Origin: CAZOWW01 sp964583765
Lineage (GTDB): Bacteria; Actinomycetota; Actinomycetes; Actinomycetales; Kineosporiaceae
Direction: 5' to 3'
NCBI GenBank assembly: GCA_964583765.1
Contig: CAZOWW010000095.1
Coordinates: 1-23,575 of the forward strand
DNA length: 23,575 nucleotides
The position numbers and the translations under genes were made by a program. A model generated the notes under the pieces. That model ran no database searches. It saw only the letters and a list, made by a program, of their open reading frames with translations, and had not been told where the DNA came from. Every line of letters begins with the position of its first letter. The stretch's first letter is position 1. Shown here piece by piece: positions 1 to 7,657 of this stretch.

Positions 1-676
1 AGGTCAGGGTGGCGACGACATCGTCGTCGAAACCGGCCAGCACCACGTCCTCGGGCACGCGCAGGCCCTCGTCGAGCAATGCCTGCAGGGCGCCCGTGGC
101 CGAGATGTCGTTCGCGGCGACGACCGAGTCGAGGTCATGACGCCGGGTCAGCAGCCGTCTCAGCTCGCGATAGGCGACCTCGTGCCAGAACTCACCGTCC
201 ACGAACAGTTCCTCGTCGACGCCGGCGCCGAGTGCGGTCAGCTCGGCCCGGAAGACCTCCTCTCGTTCCACGGCGTCAGCTTGGTGCCGCAGACCCCGCA
301 CGAACGCGGGACGGCGCACGCCGCACTCCTGGACCAGATGGCGCACGAGGGCCCGCAGCCCGCTGGCGTTGTCACCCCGCACACAACTCGCACCCGGCCT
401 GGGGCTGCCGATGCCGACGAAGGGGACATCCCGCTCGGCCAGGAGGTCGGTGAGCGCGCGCTCAGCGGCGGCGGTGAAGCAAGCGGTCGCGAGCACGCCG
501 TAGGGCTCCCGCCCCTGCAGGACCTGCGGCAGCCCCTGGTTCGTGGAGTCGAACGAACACACCACGAGCACCGGACCGCGCTCCCGGAGAACGGGGATTG
601 CCCCGCGCACCAGTCGCTGGACGTAGTCGTCGAACCCTGCGCTGATGACCAGAGCCGGCCGACGAGCGCTCACCAT
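1..676 (-). CDS. LacI-type periplasmic-binding-fold sensor protein without HTH (partial; probable sensor-GGDEF paralogue)
   Basis: The reading frame enters from the left edge on the minus strand, so the C-terminus is missing; 225 codons are visible. The protein starts almost directly with the first strand of a LacI/PBP type I fold (MVSARRPALVISAGFDDYVQ) and contains the typical late motifs SVVAANDISATGALQAL and RVPEDVVLAGFDDD. No DNA-binding helix-turn-helix precedes this fold. It aligns along its whole visible length with the complete protein at 7658-9658, which continues into a GGDEF domain, so this copy may also be a diguanylate cyclase; that part lies outside the window. The ATG at 674-676 is chosen because GGCAGGAG lies 4 bases upstream and because it matches the paralogue's start; an in-frame ATG at 761-763 is possible. 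No membrane segment or signal peptide is seen, so the sensor should be cytosolic. The ligand is unknown, probably a sugar or related small molecule. Confidence 0.85.
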   Translation of the reverse strand, partial: MVSARRPALVISAGFDDYVQRLVRGAIPVLRERGPVLVVCSFDSTNQGLPQVLQGREPYGVLATACFTAAAERALTDLLAERDVPFVGIGSPRPGASCVRGDNASGLRALVRHLVQECGVRRPAFVRGLRHQADAVEREEVFRAELTALGAGVDEELFVDGEFWHEVAYRELRRLLTRRHDLDSVVAANDISATGALQALLDEGLRVPEDVVLAGFDDDVVATLT

Positions 677-848
677 GGACTCCTGCCCGGTCGCCGCGTC
701 CGTGGCGGTGAAGAGTCCCGGAACGCGCAGGTGACCACGGCTCCTCGCGGAAGCCGTCCACATACCCTGCTCGGCGCCCCGGAGCCCAGCCTTGAGATCA
801 CTGCCGTTCCGAAGAGACCATCCGGAGCGGCGGGCACGGCCGAGGGCG

Positions 849-893
849 AACCCGGTGAAGGGAAATCCAGCGCAGGGGAACCCAGCCAAGGGC
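849..893. repeat. Three imperfect 15-bp tandem repeats
   Basis: Three consecutive 15-base units can be read: AACCCGGTGAAGGGA, AATCCAGCGCAGGGG and AACCCAGCCAAGGGC. They share the pattern AAYCC-RG...AGGG. The third unit overlaps the left arm of the adjacent inverted repeat. Function unknown. Confidence 0.6.
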
Positions 894-965
894 AGGCACG
901 ACCCCTTCCCGGATCATGGGCGCTTGAGAGCCCTGGGTCCGGAGCAGGAGATCGTGCCTGCCCTT
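888..965. repeat. 78-bp element bounded by a perfect 14-bp inverted repeat
   Basis: AAGGGCAGGCACGA at 888-901 is exactly reverse-complemented by TCGTGCCTGCCCTT at 952-965, with 50 bases between. The interior contains smaller complementary stretches (GGGC at 918-921 with GCCC at 930-933). It could be a structured RNA, a miniature inverted-repeat element, or a protein-binding dyad; the sequence alone does not decide. It lies in a gene-free region about 210 bp upstream of the sensor start. Confidence 0.55.
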
Positions 966-1192
966 CCGTGCCTCACCCCGGGCGGTGCGGGGGCCAGACC
1001 GGATCCCGCCGACCGGCGGCGGACGACGCGAACCTCACCTCGACGGGCAGGGCCTCGATCAACCCTGCTCCGGTGAGTGCGCGGATCCCCCAGGGACGGC
1101 TAACCACGGGGGACGGGGTGTCCCGAGTGCGCCCTGTGTCCGGCGAGGAAGCCAGGTCCAGTGGAGGACCCAGGTCCCGTGAGAACGCGTGA

Positions 1193-1576
1193 TCAGGCGC
1201 AGGTGGTCCAGCTTCCCAGACCCTGCAACAGGTCATCCCTGATCCACCCGGCGTCGTAGCTGCCGCCCCCTCCCCGCGCCGTGTTGTACAAGAACGTCCA
1301 GGTCTCCCCCTGGTAGGTCGTCCGCGCGTAGCAGATGAACACGAGGCCGTCCCCCGGGTAGGCGTAGCTGACGGCGGCGCACGACGTGGACGGACCACTG
1401 CGGATGTTCACGCGCCCGGTGACGGTGCTGGCGAGGGTCTTCACGGGCCCGGTGGGGTTGTTGCTCGGGATCTGCGGGCATGAGACGGCCGAGGCCGAGG
1501 TCGATGTGACGGCCACCGCGACGGGTGCCAGAAGGGTGGCGCCCAGGGCCACCACAATACCGGTTCGGAAACGCAT
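1193..1576 (-). CDS. Small secreted SH3-like domain protein
   Basis: 127 residues. The N-terminus is a standard Sec signal peptide: basic MRFR, a hydrophobic stretch to about residue 23, and a signal peptidase I site after SASA near residue 30. The mature part resembles a bacterial SH3 (SH3b) domain, with VTGRVNIRSGPSTSC as the characteristic RSGPST strand and loop, a hydrophobic core (GLVFICYA), and a closing GWIRDDLL strand. Such domains usually bind cell-wall peptidoglycan or other exported ligands; no catalytic domain is attached. Four cysteines in the mature part could form disulfides. The ATG at 1574-1576 is preceded by GGAGG with 4 bases spacing. It is monocistronic, with its own promoter and an unusually long leader. 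The exact ligand and role are unknown. Confidence 0.85.
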   Translation of the reverse strand: MRFRTGIVVALGATLLAPVAVAVTSTSASAVSCPQIPSNNPTGPVKTLASTVTGRVNIRSGPSTSCAAVSYAYPGDGLVFICYARTTYQGETWTFLYNTARGGGGSYDAGWIRDDLLQGLGSWTTCA

Positions 1577-1608
1577 GAATCCTCCATGGAATGGCGGTGC
1601 CGGAAATC

Positions 1609-1647
1609 GTCGACCGGCTTCATCCGGGTCGGCAGAAGAAGGTCGAC
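1609..1647 (-). other. Stem in the 5' leader of the SH3-like gene
   Basis: In the minus-strand transcript GTCGACC pairs with GGTCGAC (1641-1647 and 1609-1615), and TTC/GAA pairs just inside continue the stem past a small bulge. The loop carries CCGACCCG. The structure sits about 33 bases upstream of the start codon, inside a leader of about 140 nt. It may be a cis-regulatory RNA, but no known riboswitch class is matched over its full consensus. Confidence 0.4.
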
Positions 1648-1725
1648 TTCACATCCCCGCAGCTCAGACCGACAGGACGGTTGTCTGCGAGGTCCGCATC
1701 GGCGGGTCCGGCGGTACGGAAATGG

Positions 1726-1755
1726 ATTATGCGGAGCCGTGTTGGGGCCGGGCAA
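1726..1755 (-). promoter_or_regulatory. Probable sigma-70-type promoter of the SH3-like gene
   Basis: Read on the minus strand, TTGCCC (1755-1750) and CATAAT (1731-1726) are separated by 18 bases, a good match to the housekeeping -35/-10 pattern in a GC-rich setting. Transcription would begin near 1718, giving a leader of about 140 nt before the ATG at 1576. Confidence 0.55.
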
Positions 1756-1775
1756 GCCGCCGGCTTAACGGGCGA

Positions 1776-4700
1776 CTAATGGTTTCGTGATGTCCCTGGA
1801 GGGTGCGGTGCCGCCTCCAGCCGACTGCGGACCTCGGCCGCCGTGGCGTCACCGAACTCCTCGAAGAGGGCCAGGGCCCGCTCGCCGTGCGCTCGCGCCT
1901 CGGTCCCTCGCCCGGCCGCCCCGAGCGCCAGCGAGAAGCCGTCGTGCGCTCTGGCCCGTGTCAGCGCGCTGCCGTGCCGGTCCGCCTCGTCCAGCGCCTG
2001 CTGATGTCGCTCGAGCGCCTCGTCGAGCTGCCCGGCGAGCCGGTGGACGTGGCCCAGGTGGGTGAGGATGTCTGCGACCGCGGACTTGAACCCACTGCGC
2101 CGGTTGAAGTCGAGGGACCGGTGGAGCAGGCCGAGCGCGGCCTCGGGATCGCCGAGCTCTCCGCGACTGCGGCCGAGTTTGGCCATGACCAGGGCCTCGG
2201 CCTCCGGGGCCGCCTCCTGCCCCCAGATCCGCATCGCGGCCTCGAAGTGGTCCGCGGCTGGGGCGTGATGTCCCATGGCGGTGAGGACGCTGCCGAGTCC
2301 GTCCCGTGCCTCCGCCTCGACGCGGCGTTCGCCGGTCGTGCAGGCCCAGTCCAGGGCAGGGGTCAGGTGATCGAGGGCGCGCTGGTACTCGCCGCGTTCC
2401 GACTCGAGCAGTCCCAGGCAGTAGAGCGTCCGGGCCTGTGCCAGTCGGTCGTCGGTGCGTTCCCAGAGCGGCAGCGTCCGGTGGAGCAGATCGAGCGCGG
2501 CCTCGGCGCGGCCTGCCGCGTGTTCGACGAACGCGAGGTTGTGCAGGGCACAGGCCTCGGCGTGGACGGCGCCACTGTCCCGAGCGCAGGCGACCGCCTC
2601 CCGCAGGTGCCGTGCGCCCTCCTCCACCCGGCCCCAGCGGCAGAGCACGGCGCCACTGCCGACCAGCGCCTGCGCCTGTCCCCGGAGGTCGCCCTCGGCG
2701 CGGGCGGCCCGGCATGCATGATCGTGCACGGTGAGGGCGTCCTGCAGATGCCCGCCGTCCTCCAGATGACCGGCCACGACCTCGGCCAGGTGCACCGCGT
2801 GTCCCGGTCGGTCGTGATCCGCGGCGTGCGCGACCAGGCGGACCAGGCCGGCGCGTTCACCCGCGAACCATTGCCGGGCGGCGGGGGCACCGTCCACCGC
2901 GGGTGGCGGTACCTGTGTCGGTGGGGTCGGCCGGGGTGGACGTCGCCGGGGTGAGTGCTCGTCGAGTACCAGGGCCGCCGAGGCGACGGTGTGATCGAGG
3001 AGATCGTCGAGTGCCTGCTGGCGTCGGGCGGGGGCGTCCGTCGTCCCGCAGAGGCCATGGGCGTAGAGCCGCAGGAGGTCGTGCATCCCGTAGCGCCCCG
3101 GCCTCGGTCGCTGCACGAGATGCGCTCTCGCGAGGATCTCCAGGGCCCGCGCCGCGGTGGCGGGATCGGTGCCGCAGAGCGCGGCGACGGAGAGGACTCC
3201 CCAGTCCGCGCCCGGGAGCATGCCCAGGAATCGGAAGTGGCGGGCCACGTCCTCGTCGAGGTGGCGGTAGGACCACGAGAACACCGCCTCGACGCCGACC
3301 CGCGGATCCCCTCCGGCCTTCATGAGCGCGAGTCGCTCCCCCTCATCGGCGAGTTCGGCCGCCAGACGGGTGAGCGGCGCGTCGCCGCGCAGGGACGCGA
3401 GTTCGGCGGCGACCCGCAGGGCCAGCGGAAGACAGCCGCACCGCTCGGCCAGGGCCGTGACCGCGGCGGCCTCACCGTGCGCCCGGTCTCCGATCAACGT
3501 GGTCATGAGCCCCACGGCCCGGTCGGGTGAGAGCAGGTCGACGGTGATGCGTTCCGCCCCGTTCACGGCGACCAGGTCGGCGAGGCTGTTCCGGCTCGTG
3601 ACCGCGGCCAGGCAGGTGGGGACGCCCGGGAGCAGCGGGCGCACCTGGTCCGCCGAGCTCGCGTTGTCCAGGATGACGAGCACTCGCCGTCCGGCCAGCA
3701 GGGATCGGTAGGCCGCGGCGCGCTCGGCCAGGTCGAAGGGGACCTCCTGGCCCCGGACGCCGAGAGCGCCGAGGAGGCCGGCGAGTGCCTCGGCCGGGGA
3801 GATCGGCCGGTCCAGGTCGTAGCCCCGCAGATCGACGTACAGCGCGCCGTCGGGGAACTCCCCCGCGACCCGGTGCGCCCAGTGCACTGCCAGTGCGGTC
3901 TTGCCCACGCCGGCGGTGCCGACGAGCGCCAGGACGGTGACCGCGCTCGTACAGCGGCTGGCCTCCAGGAAGCCGTTCATCGCCGCGAGCTCGGTCTCGC
4001 GCCCGAGGAACGGATGGATGTCGCAGGGAAGCTGCGCCGGCACCGGCAGGACGTCCGGCCGAGGAGCTCGGGGCGGCGCCGGGGGTTCCTCAGGGGTCGG
4101 GTGCGGCGGTCCCGCGGAGGCCGGAGCAGGATCAACGAGCGCCAGCGCCTCGGCCACCTGCCCGACGTCCAGGAGCGCCTCCAGCCGTTCCGCGGCGTCA
4201 GGAGTCTCGGCGCAGAGGTGGCCCGCGCGTCGGCGCAGCTCGTCGAGCACTTCCTCGGTGCGGCCGAGCTGCAGGCAGGCCCGTCCCCACCGGGCGAGTG
4301 CGTGGCGCAGCAGGCCGGTGAGCGACGTGCGCGTCTGCCGGGCCCAGGTACCCGGGAGGTCCCCCAGGGGCGTCCCGGTCCACGGCTCGAGCACCTCGGC
4401 GAGACGACGGCGCACCAGGGCGGGGTCGCTCGTCTCGGTGAGCGACTCGAGGGCGGCGGTGATCCGGTGCAGGTCGACCAGCTGGGGGTCCAGGCGCAAC
4501 CGATAGCCGCCGACCTGCCGCTGCAGCTCGACGGGGGTTTCCGCCGCCGTGCCGAGGTGACGCAGGGTGCGTCGCAGCCGGGTCACGTGCCCGTGGACCG
4601 CAGCTCGCGGGCGGCACGGTGCCTGATCGTCCCACAGGCGCGCCACCAGAGTCTCGAACGGGACGGTACGGTCCGCCTCCACGAGCAGTACGGCCAGGAG

Positions 4701-4802
4701 CAGGCGTCGGCGGGGCGGTCCGACCTCCGGCGACATCGGACCGAGGATCCTCAGGACACCCCCGAGCGATGCCGGTCCTGTTGGGTCCGCCTGCGCCACC
4801 AT
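1776..4802 (-). CDS. AfsR/SARP-like STAND transcriptional regulator with NB-ARC and TPR domains
   Basis: About 1008 residues from the preferred start. Order of domains: OmpR-type winged helix (from LRILGPMS, with the conserved GGYRLRLDP wing), a rather short bacterial transcriptional activator domain (about residues 115-230), a Pro-rich linker, an NB-ARC ATPase with Walker A GTAGVGKT (about residues 295-302), Walker B RVLVILDNA and the CGCLPLAL and MHD (YGMHDLLRLYAHGL) motifs, then a C-terminal half of TPR-type helices (for example AQARTLYCLGLLESERGEYQ). This is the AfsR/STAND plan: an ATP-dependent switch in which the TPR sensor controls DNA binding. The frame stays open to a GTG at 4991, but the extra 63 residues have no domain character. 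The ATG at 4802 has only a weak, very close GGAG, so the start is uncertain. Transcribed divergently from a shorter paralogue. Target genes unknown. Confidence 0.9.
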   Translation of the reverse strand: MVAQADPTGPASLGGVLRILGPMSPEVGPPRRRLLLAVLLVEADRTVPFETLVARLWDDQAPCRPRAAVHGHVTRLRRTLRHLGTAAETPVELQRQVGGYRLRLDPQLVDLHRITAALESLTETSDPALVRRRLAEVLEPWTGTPLGDLPGTWARQTRTSLTGLLRHALARWGRACLQLGRTEEVLDELRRRAGHLCAETPDAAERLEALLDVGQVAEALALVDPAPASAGPPHPTPEEPPAPPRAPRPDVLPVPAQLPCDIHPFLGRETELAAMNGFLEASRCTSAVTVLALVGTAGVGKTALAVHWAHRVAGEFPDGALYVDLRGYDLDRPISPAEALAGLLGALGVRGQEVPFDLAERAAAYRSLLAGRRVLVILDNASSADQVRPLLPGVPTCLAAVTSRNSLADLVAVNGAERITVDLLSPDRAVGLMTTLIGDRAHGEAAAVTALAERCGCLPLALRVAAELASLRGDAPLTRLAAELADEGERLALMKAGGDPRVGVEAVFSWSYRHLDEDVARHFRFLGMLPGADWGVLSVAALCGTDPATAARALEILARAHLVQRPRPGRYGMHDLLRLYAHGLCGTTDAPARRQQALDDLLDHTVASAALVLDEHSPRRRPPRPTPPTQVPPPAVDGAPAARQWFAGERAGLVRLVAHAADHDRPGHAVHLAEVVAGHLEDGGHLQDALTVHDHACRAARAEGDLRGQAQALVGSGAVLCRWGRVEEGARHLREAVACARDSGAVHAEACALHNLAFVEHAAGRAEAALDLLHRTLPLWERTDDRLAQARTLYCLGLLESERGEYQRALDHLTPALDWACTTGERRVEAEARDGLGSVLTAMGHHAPAADHFEAAMRIWGQEAAPEAEALVMAKLGRSRGELGDPEAALGLLHRSLDFNRRSGFKSAVADILTHLGHVHRLAGQLDEALERHQQALDEADRHGSALTRARAHDGFSLALGAAGRGTEARAHGERALALFEEFGDATAAEVRSRLEAAPHPPGTSRNH

Positions 4803-5050
4803 CTCCGGCACGTCCCGTCCTCGTCTCCGCGACCCGGGAGAAGGTTCGCCAGGACACTGGTGCGGACAGCCTGTCCGACCCGCGTCGACATCGGCGCCGG
4901 GTCGGGGCGGGGTCGCCCGTTCGCCGGGCGCAGTGTTCATTGCCCGCGCAATATTCTCACCGTCGCCCGGATGAGGGCCGATAGGGTTCACCGCCGTGCG
5001 GGCGGAGGCCGGCAGCCGGACACACCGTCCCGGAGAAATGGGGATGTTTC
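4803..5050. promoter_or_regulatory. Divergent promoter region between the two AfsR-like genes
   Basis: This interval separates the two divergent regulators and must contain both promoters (it shrinks to about 60 bp if the long start at 4991 is used). The most AT-rich patch is around 4938-4957 (TTCATTGCCCGCGCAATATT), where GCGCAATATT could supply a -10 in either direction. No convincing paired hexamers or SARP-type heptamer direct repeats were identified. Confidence 0.3.
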
Positions 5051-6895
5051 GTGATCGACGTCCACCTGCTCGGGGAGATGCGGTTGCGGGTGGGACGGCA
5101 GTGGGTCGATCCGGGGCCTCGCCAGCAGCGGACCGTGCTCGCGGCGCTGCTCGTGGACGCCGGGTGCCCGGTGCCCGTGGAGGTCCTGGTCACACGGGTC
5201 TGGGGGGACGAGGCGCCGCAGGGTTCGCGGAAGGTCCTGCACGTGCAGTTGAGCCGGATCCGGCGCCTTCTCCAGGAGGCCGGCGCCGAACTGCCGCCCG
5301 CGCAGGCGCCGTCCGTGGATCGCCTGGCCGGTGGCTACCGGATCACGGTGCCTGCCGAGCGGGTGGATCTGTTCCGGTTCCGGGCTCTGCTGGCGCAGGC
5401 CCAGGACCAGTACGAGCTGACCGGGCGACGACGGGCGCTCGAGGAAGCCCTGCGCCTGTGGACCGGGACTCCGCTGACAGGGCTCACCGGGCGCTGGGTG
5501 GAGAGGGTGCGGGCACGCGCCCGCCAGGAGCGCCTCGAGGCGGTGGTCCAGTGGGCCGGGATCGCCGCGGGCGGTGGCGGCGCGGAGGAGACGCTCGTCC
5601 GGCTCGCCGGCCTCGAGGAGGAGTACCCGTTGGCGGAACCCCTGGCCGCGGCACGGATGCGATTGCTCGCGACCCACGGGCGGCCCGCGGAGGCTCTGGA
5701 ATGCTTCGCCCGTCTTCGGCGCTGCCTCGTGGAGCAGTTGGGGACCCAGCCAGGGCCGGAGCTGCTGGACCTGCACACCGCGATCCTGCGGGGAGAGCCC
5801 GTTCCGGGGACTGTGCTCGTGACGTCCCGGGCCGGGGGCGAGGCCGGGACCGGCGCCACCGACAGGAGCCTGGACGGGAACAGGGCCATGGAGTGCCCTG
5901 TCGCGCGCACACCCGCGCAGCTACCCGGCGACGTCCGGGCGTTCACCGGTCGGGAGCGCGAACTGCGGGTGCTCGACGGGTGGGCGGAGGAGGCGCGGGT
6001 GGCAGGGCGGAGCCTGCTCCTCGCCGTCGTGGGCATGGTGGGGGTGGGCAAGACCGCGCTCGCGGTGCACTGGGGACACCGGGTCACGGCCGACTACCCG
6101 GGGGGCCAGGTCTACGTCGATCTGCGCGGTGACCCTGCCGGAGGCCCGCTCTCCGGTTCGGCGGTCGTGGCCGCGGTGCTGCGTGCGGTGGGGGTCCCGG
6201 GGGAATCGATCCCCGCGGATCTCACCGCCGGATCGGGGCTCTTGCGGAGCCTTCTGGCCGAGCGCCGGGTGCTGGTCGTTCTGGACGGTGCGACCTGCGT
6301 GGACCAGGTGAGACCGTTACGGCCCGGGGCCGGCGGCAGCGTCGTGCTCGTGACCGCCCGGGACGCGCTGCCGGGTCTTGTGATCCGTGACGGGGCACGG
6401 CGGCTGGAGCTGGATGTGCTGCCGGACGACGAGGCGGACGAACTGGTGCGTGCGTTGCTGGGCGGTCGGCCGGACCCGGGGGCGGTGGCGGGTGGACCGT
6501 TGGCCCGGTGCTGTGGCCACCTTCCGCTCGCCGTGCGGCTGGGGATCGAGTACGCCCACGCACAGGGGTACTGCAGCGCTGACGAGATCGCCGCCGCGCT
6601 GGAGTGCCCCGACGTGCGTCGGGACGTGCTCGGTGCTGCGGTCGCCGCGCGTCTCGGCCCGCTCCACGGTGTGCTGGAGCCGGAGACCCATCGCTGCCTG
6701 CGCGTGGCGGCGACGCTCCCGGAGAGCGGGTGGTCCACCGACGAACTGGCGGTCGTGGCGGGGATCCCGTCGCGCCGGGCCCGCGAGCTGCTCGACACCC
6801 TGATCACCGGGCAGTTCCTGCGTCGCGCTCGTGGAGAGACCTGCGTGATGCACCCGCTCCTGCGCCTGGCGGTGGCGGCGCTCGAGCCTGTGTGA
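5051..6895 (+). CDS. SARP/AfsR-like regulator with NB-ARC domain, no TPR tail
   Basis: 614 residues. The N-terminus is an OmpR-like winged helix (MIDVHLLGEMRLRVG to AGGYRITVP, residues 1-100), followed by a complete bacterial transcriptional activator domain (about 105-250, with LRLWTGTPL and the ALECFARLRRCLVEQLG helix), a linker, and an NB-ARC ATPase with Walker A GMVGVGKT (328-335), Walker B RVLVVLDGA and a CGHLPLAV motif. It ends shortly after VMHPLLRLAVAAL, so the usual MHD reads MHP and the TPR sensor of AfsR proteins is absent. It may depend on a partner for sensing or be constitutively primed. The GTG at 5051 is preceded by a GGGGA about 5 bases upstream and places the start at the usual N-terminus of the family. 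Its stop is 11 bp from the stop of the convergent next gene. Confidence 0.9.
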   Translation: MIDVHLLGEMRLRVGRQWVDPGPRQQRTVLAALLVDAGCPVPVEVLVTRVWGDEAPQGSRKVLHVQLSRIRRLLQEAGAELPPAQAPSVDRLAGGYRITVPAERVDLFRFRALLAQAQDQYELTGRRRALEEALRLWTGTPLTGLTGRWVERVRARARQERLEAVVQWAGIAAGGGGAEETLVRLAGLEEEYPLAEPLAAARMRLLATHGRPAEALECFARLRRCLVEQLGTQPGPELLDLHTAILRGEPVPGTVLVTSRAGGEAGTGATDRSLDGNRAMECPVARTPAQLPGDVRAFTGRERELRVLDGWAEEARVAGRSLLLAVVGMVGVGKTALAVHWGHRVTADYPGGQVYVDLRGDPAGGPLSGSAVVAAVLRAVGVPGESIPADLTAGSGLLRSLLAERRVLVVLDGATCVDQVRPLRPGAGGSVVLVTARDALPGLVIRDGARRLELDVLPDDEADELVRALLGGRPDPGAVAGGPLARCCGHLPLAVRLGIEYAHAQGYCSADEIAAALECPDVRRDVLGAAVAARLGPLHGVLEPETHRCLRVAATLPESGWSTDELAVVAGIPSRRARELLDTLITGQFLRRARGETCVMHPLLRLAVAALEPV

Positions 6896-6906
6896 GGGGC
6901 TCGGCC

Positions 6907-7617
6907 CTATTTGAAGTAGTAGTACCAGTTTCCGTCGTAGGTCTTCTCGAAGTTCTCCCTGCTGTCCACCTGGATGGAGATCTCGGCGCGCTCCAGGTAC
7001 CCGAACTCGTCGTGGGTCCGCACGAGGGTGAAGTAGGTGTCGGCCCAGCCCTCCGGCAGCGGTGAGGTGCGCAGCTCGGTCGCCTGGGCCTCGGTGTGCA
7101 CGAACACGATCGGCGGTCCGGAGAGGCACCGGGTGCACCACAGGCGGTCCCCGAGTCCGAGGGCCCCGGTGAAGGTGTCCAGTTCGGGCGCGGTGATGGA
7201 TGCATGAGCTTCCTGCTTCGCGACCCGTTCGAATTCCGAGAAGCAGACGAAGGTCTCCTCCGCCCAGTCGAGGTCCGCGGGCGAGACGACCGGAACGCGG
7301 AACAGCGACCGCAACTGGGCGTCCGAGAGGTTCTCGGCGAGCAGACGGGCCACGGTGCGCTGCTTGGCGGGATCGAAGTTGCCGCCGGCGCTGAGGAACT
7401 CCTCGTACTGGCGGGTGCGTTCGAGGACGATGTTGAGCCGGGGCGATGTCGCCGTCGCCTGGCGCATCCGGTCGGTCTCGAGCCAGAGCGGTGCGCTGCC
7501 GAACTGCTCGCGGAAGGCGGCCACGAACCCGTCGAACCTCGCGTTGAGGTGCGACCGCCCCTGCCGGGCACGCTTGGCCTGCCGGTATCCGCGGTCTCCC
7601 GGAACGATGACGCTCAC
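6907..7617 (-). CDS. Hypothetical protein, 236 aa
   Basis: I do not recognise this family. The composition and lack of competing frames support a real soluble protein: no signal peptide, no membrane segment, a basic N-terminus (RGYRQAKRARQGRSHLNARF), a helical first half (VARLLAENLSDAQLRSLF), a CxxC pair in WCTRCLSGPP near residue 163, and an aromatic C-terminus (GNWYYYFK). The CxxC could bind metal or form a disulfide, but there is only one such pair. The start is a GTG at 7615-7617 with no clear ribosome-binding site. It lies 40 bp downstream of the LacI-GGDEF gene on the same strand, so the two may be cotranscribed, and it converges on the SARP-like gene. Confidence 0.75.
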   Translation of the reverse strand: MSVIVPGDRGYRQAKRARQGRSHLNARFDGFVAAFREQFGSAPLWLETDRMRQATATSPRLNIVLERTRQYEEFLSAGGNFDPAKQRTVARLLAENLSDAQLRSLFRVPVVSPADLDWAEETFVCFSEFERVAKQEAHASITAPELDTFTGALGLGDRLWCTRCLSGPPIVFVHTEAQATELRTSPLPEGWADTYFTLVRTHDEFGYLERAEISIQVDSRENFEKTYDGNWYYYFK

Positions 7618-7657
7618 CGAACCACGCTACGGCCGGCGGGGTGCGACCAGTTCCGAT

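Larger units (their letters stand above)
677..1192. other. Intergenic region with repeats, no convincing gene
   Basis: About 515 bases separate the start of the partial sensor gene from the stop of the secreted SH3-like gene, both on the minus strand. The open frames here have no recognisable protein features and are GC-driven. The region holds a 15-bp triple tandem repeat and a 14-bp inverted repeat, annotated separately. A promoter for the sensor gene should lie near 700-800 but no clear -10/-35 pair was found. Confidence 0.6.

Noticed and set aside
137..1192. 351-aa plus-strand open frame
   Set aside because: It is antisense to the partial sensor gene and then runs through repeats; it has no protein features.
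1577..1731. c-di-AMP (ydaO) riboswitch
   Set aside because: Only CCGACCCG and a leader of suitable length fit; the conserved 3' block with CAGCUAACCUCGUAGGC is not present in the right place.
4803..4991. N-terminal extension of the large AfsR-like protein to the GTG at 4991
   Set aside because: The extra 63 residues look non-coding and the family starts at the winged helix; not fully excluded.
3873..5054. 393-aa plus-strand open frame
   Set aside because: Antisense to the large AfsR-like gene; composition is Arg/Gly-rich without motifs.
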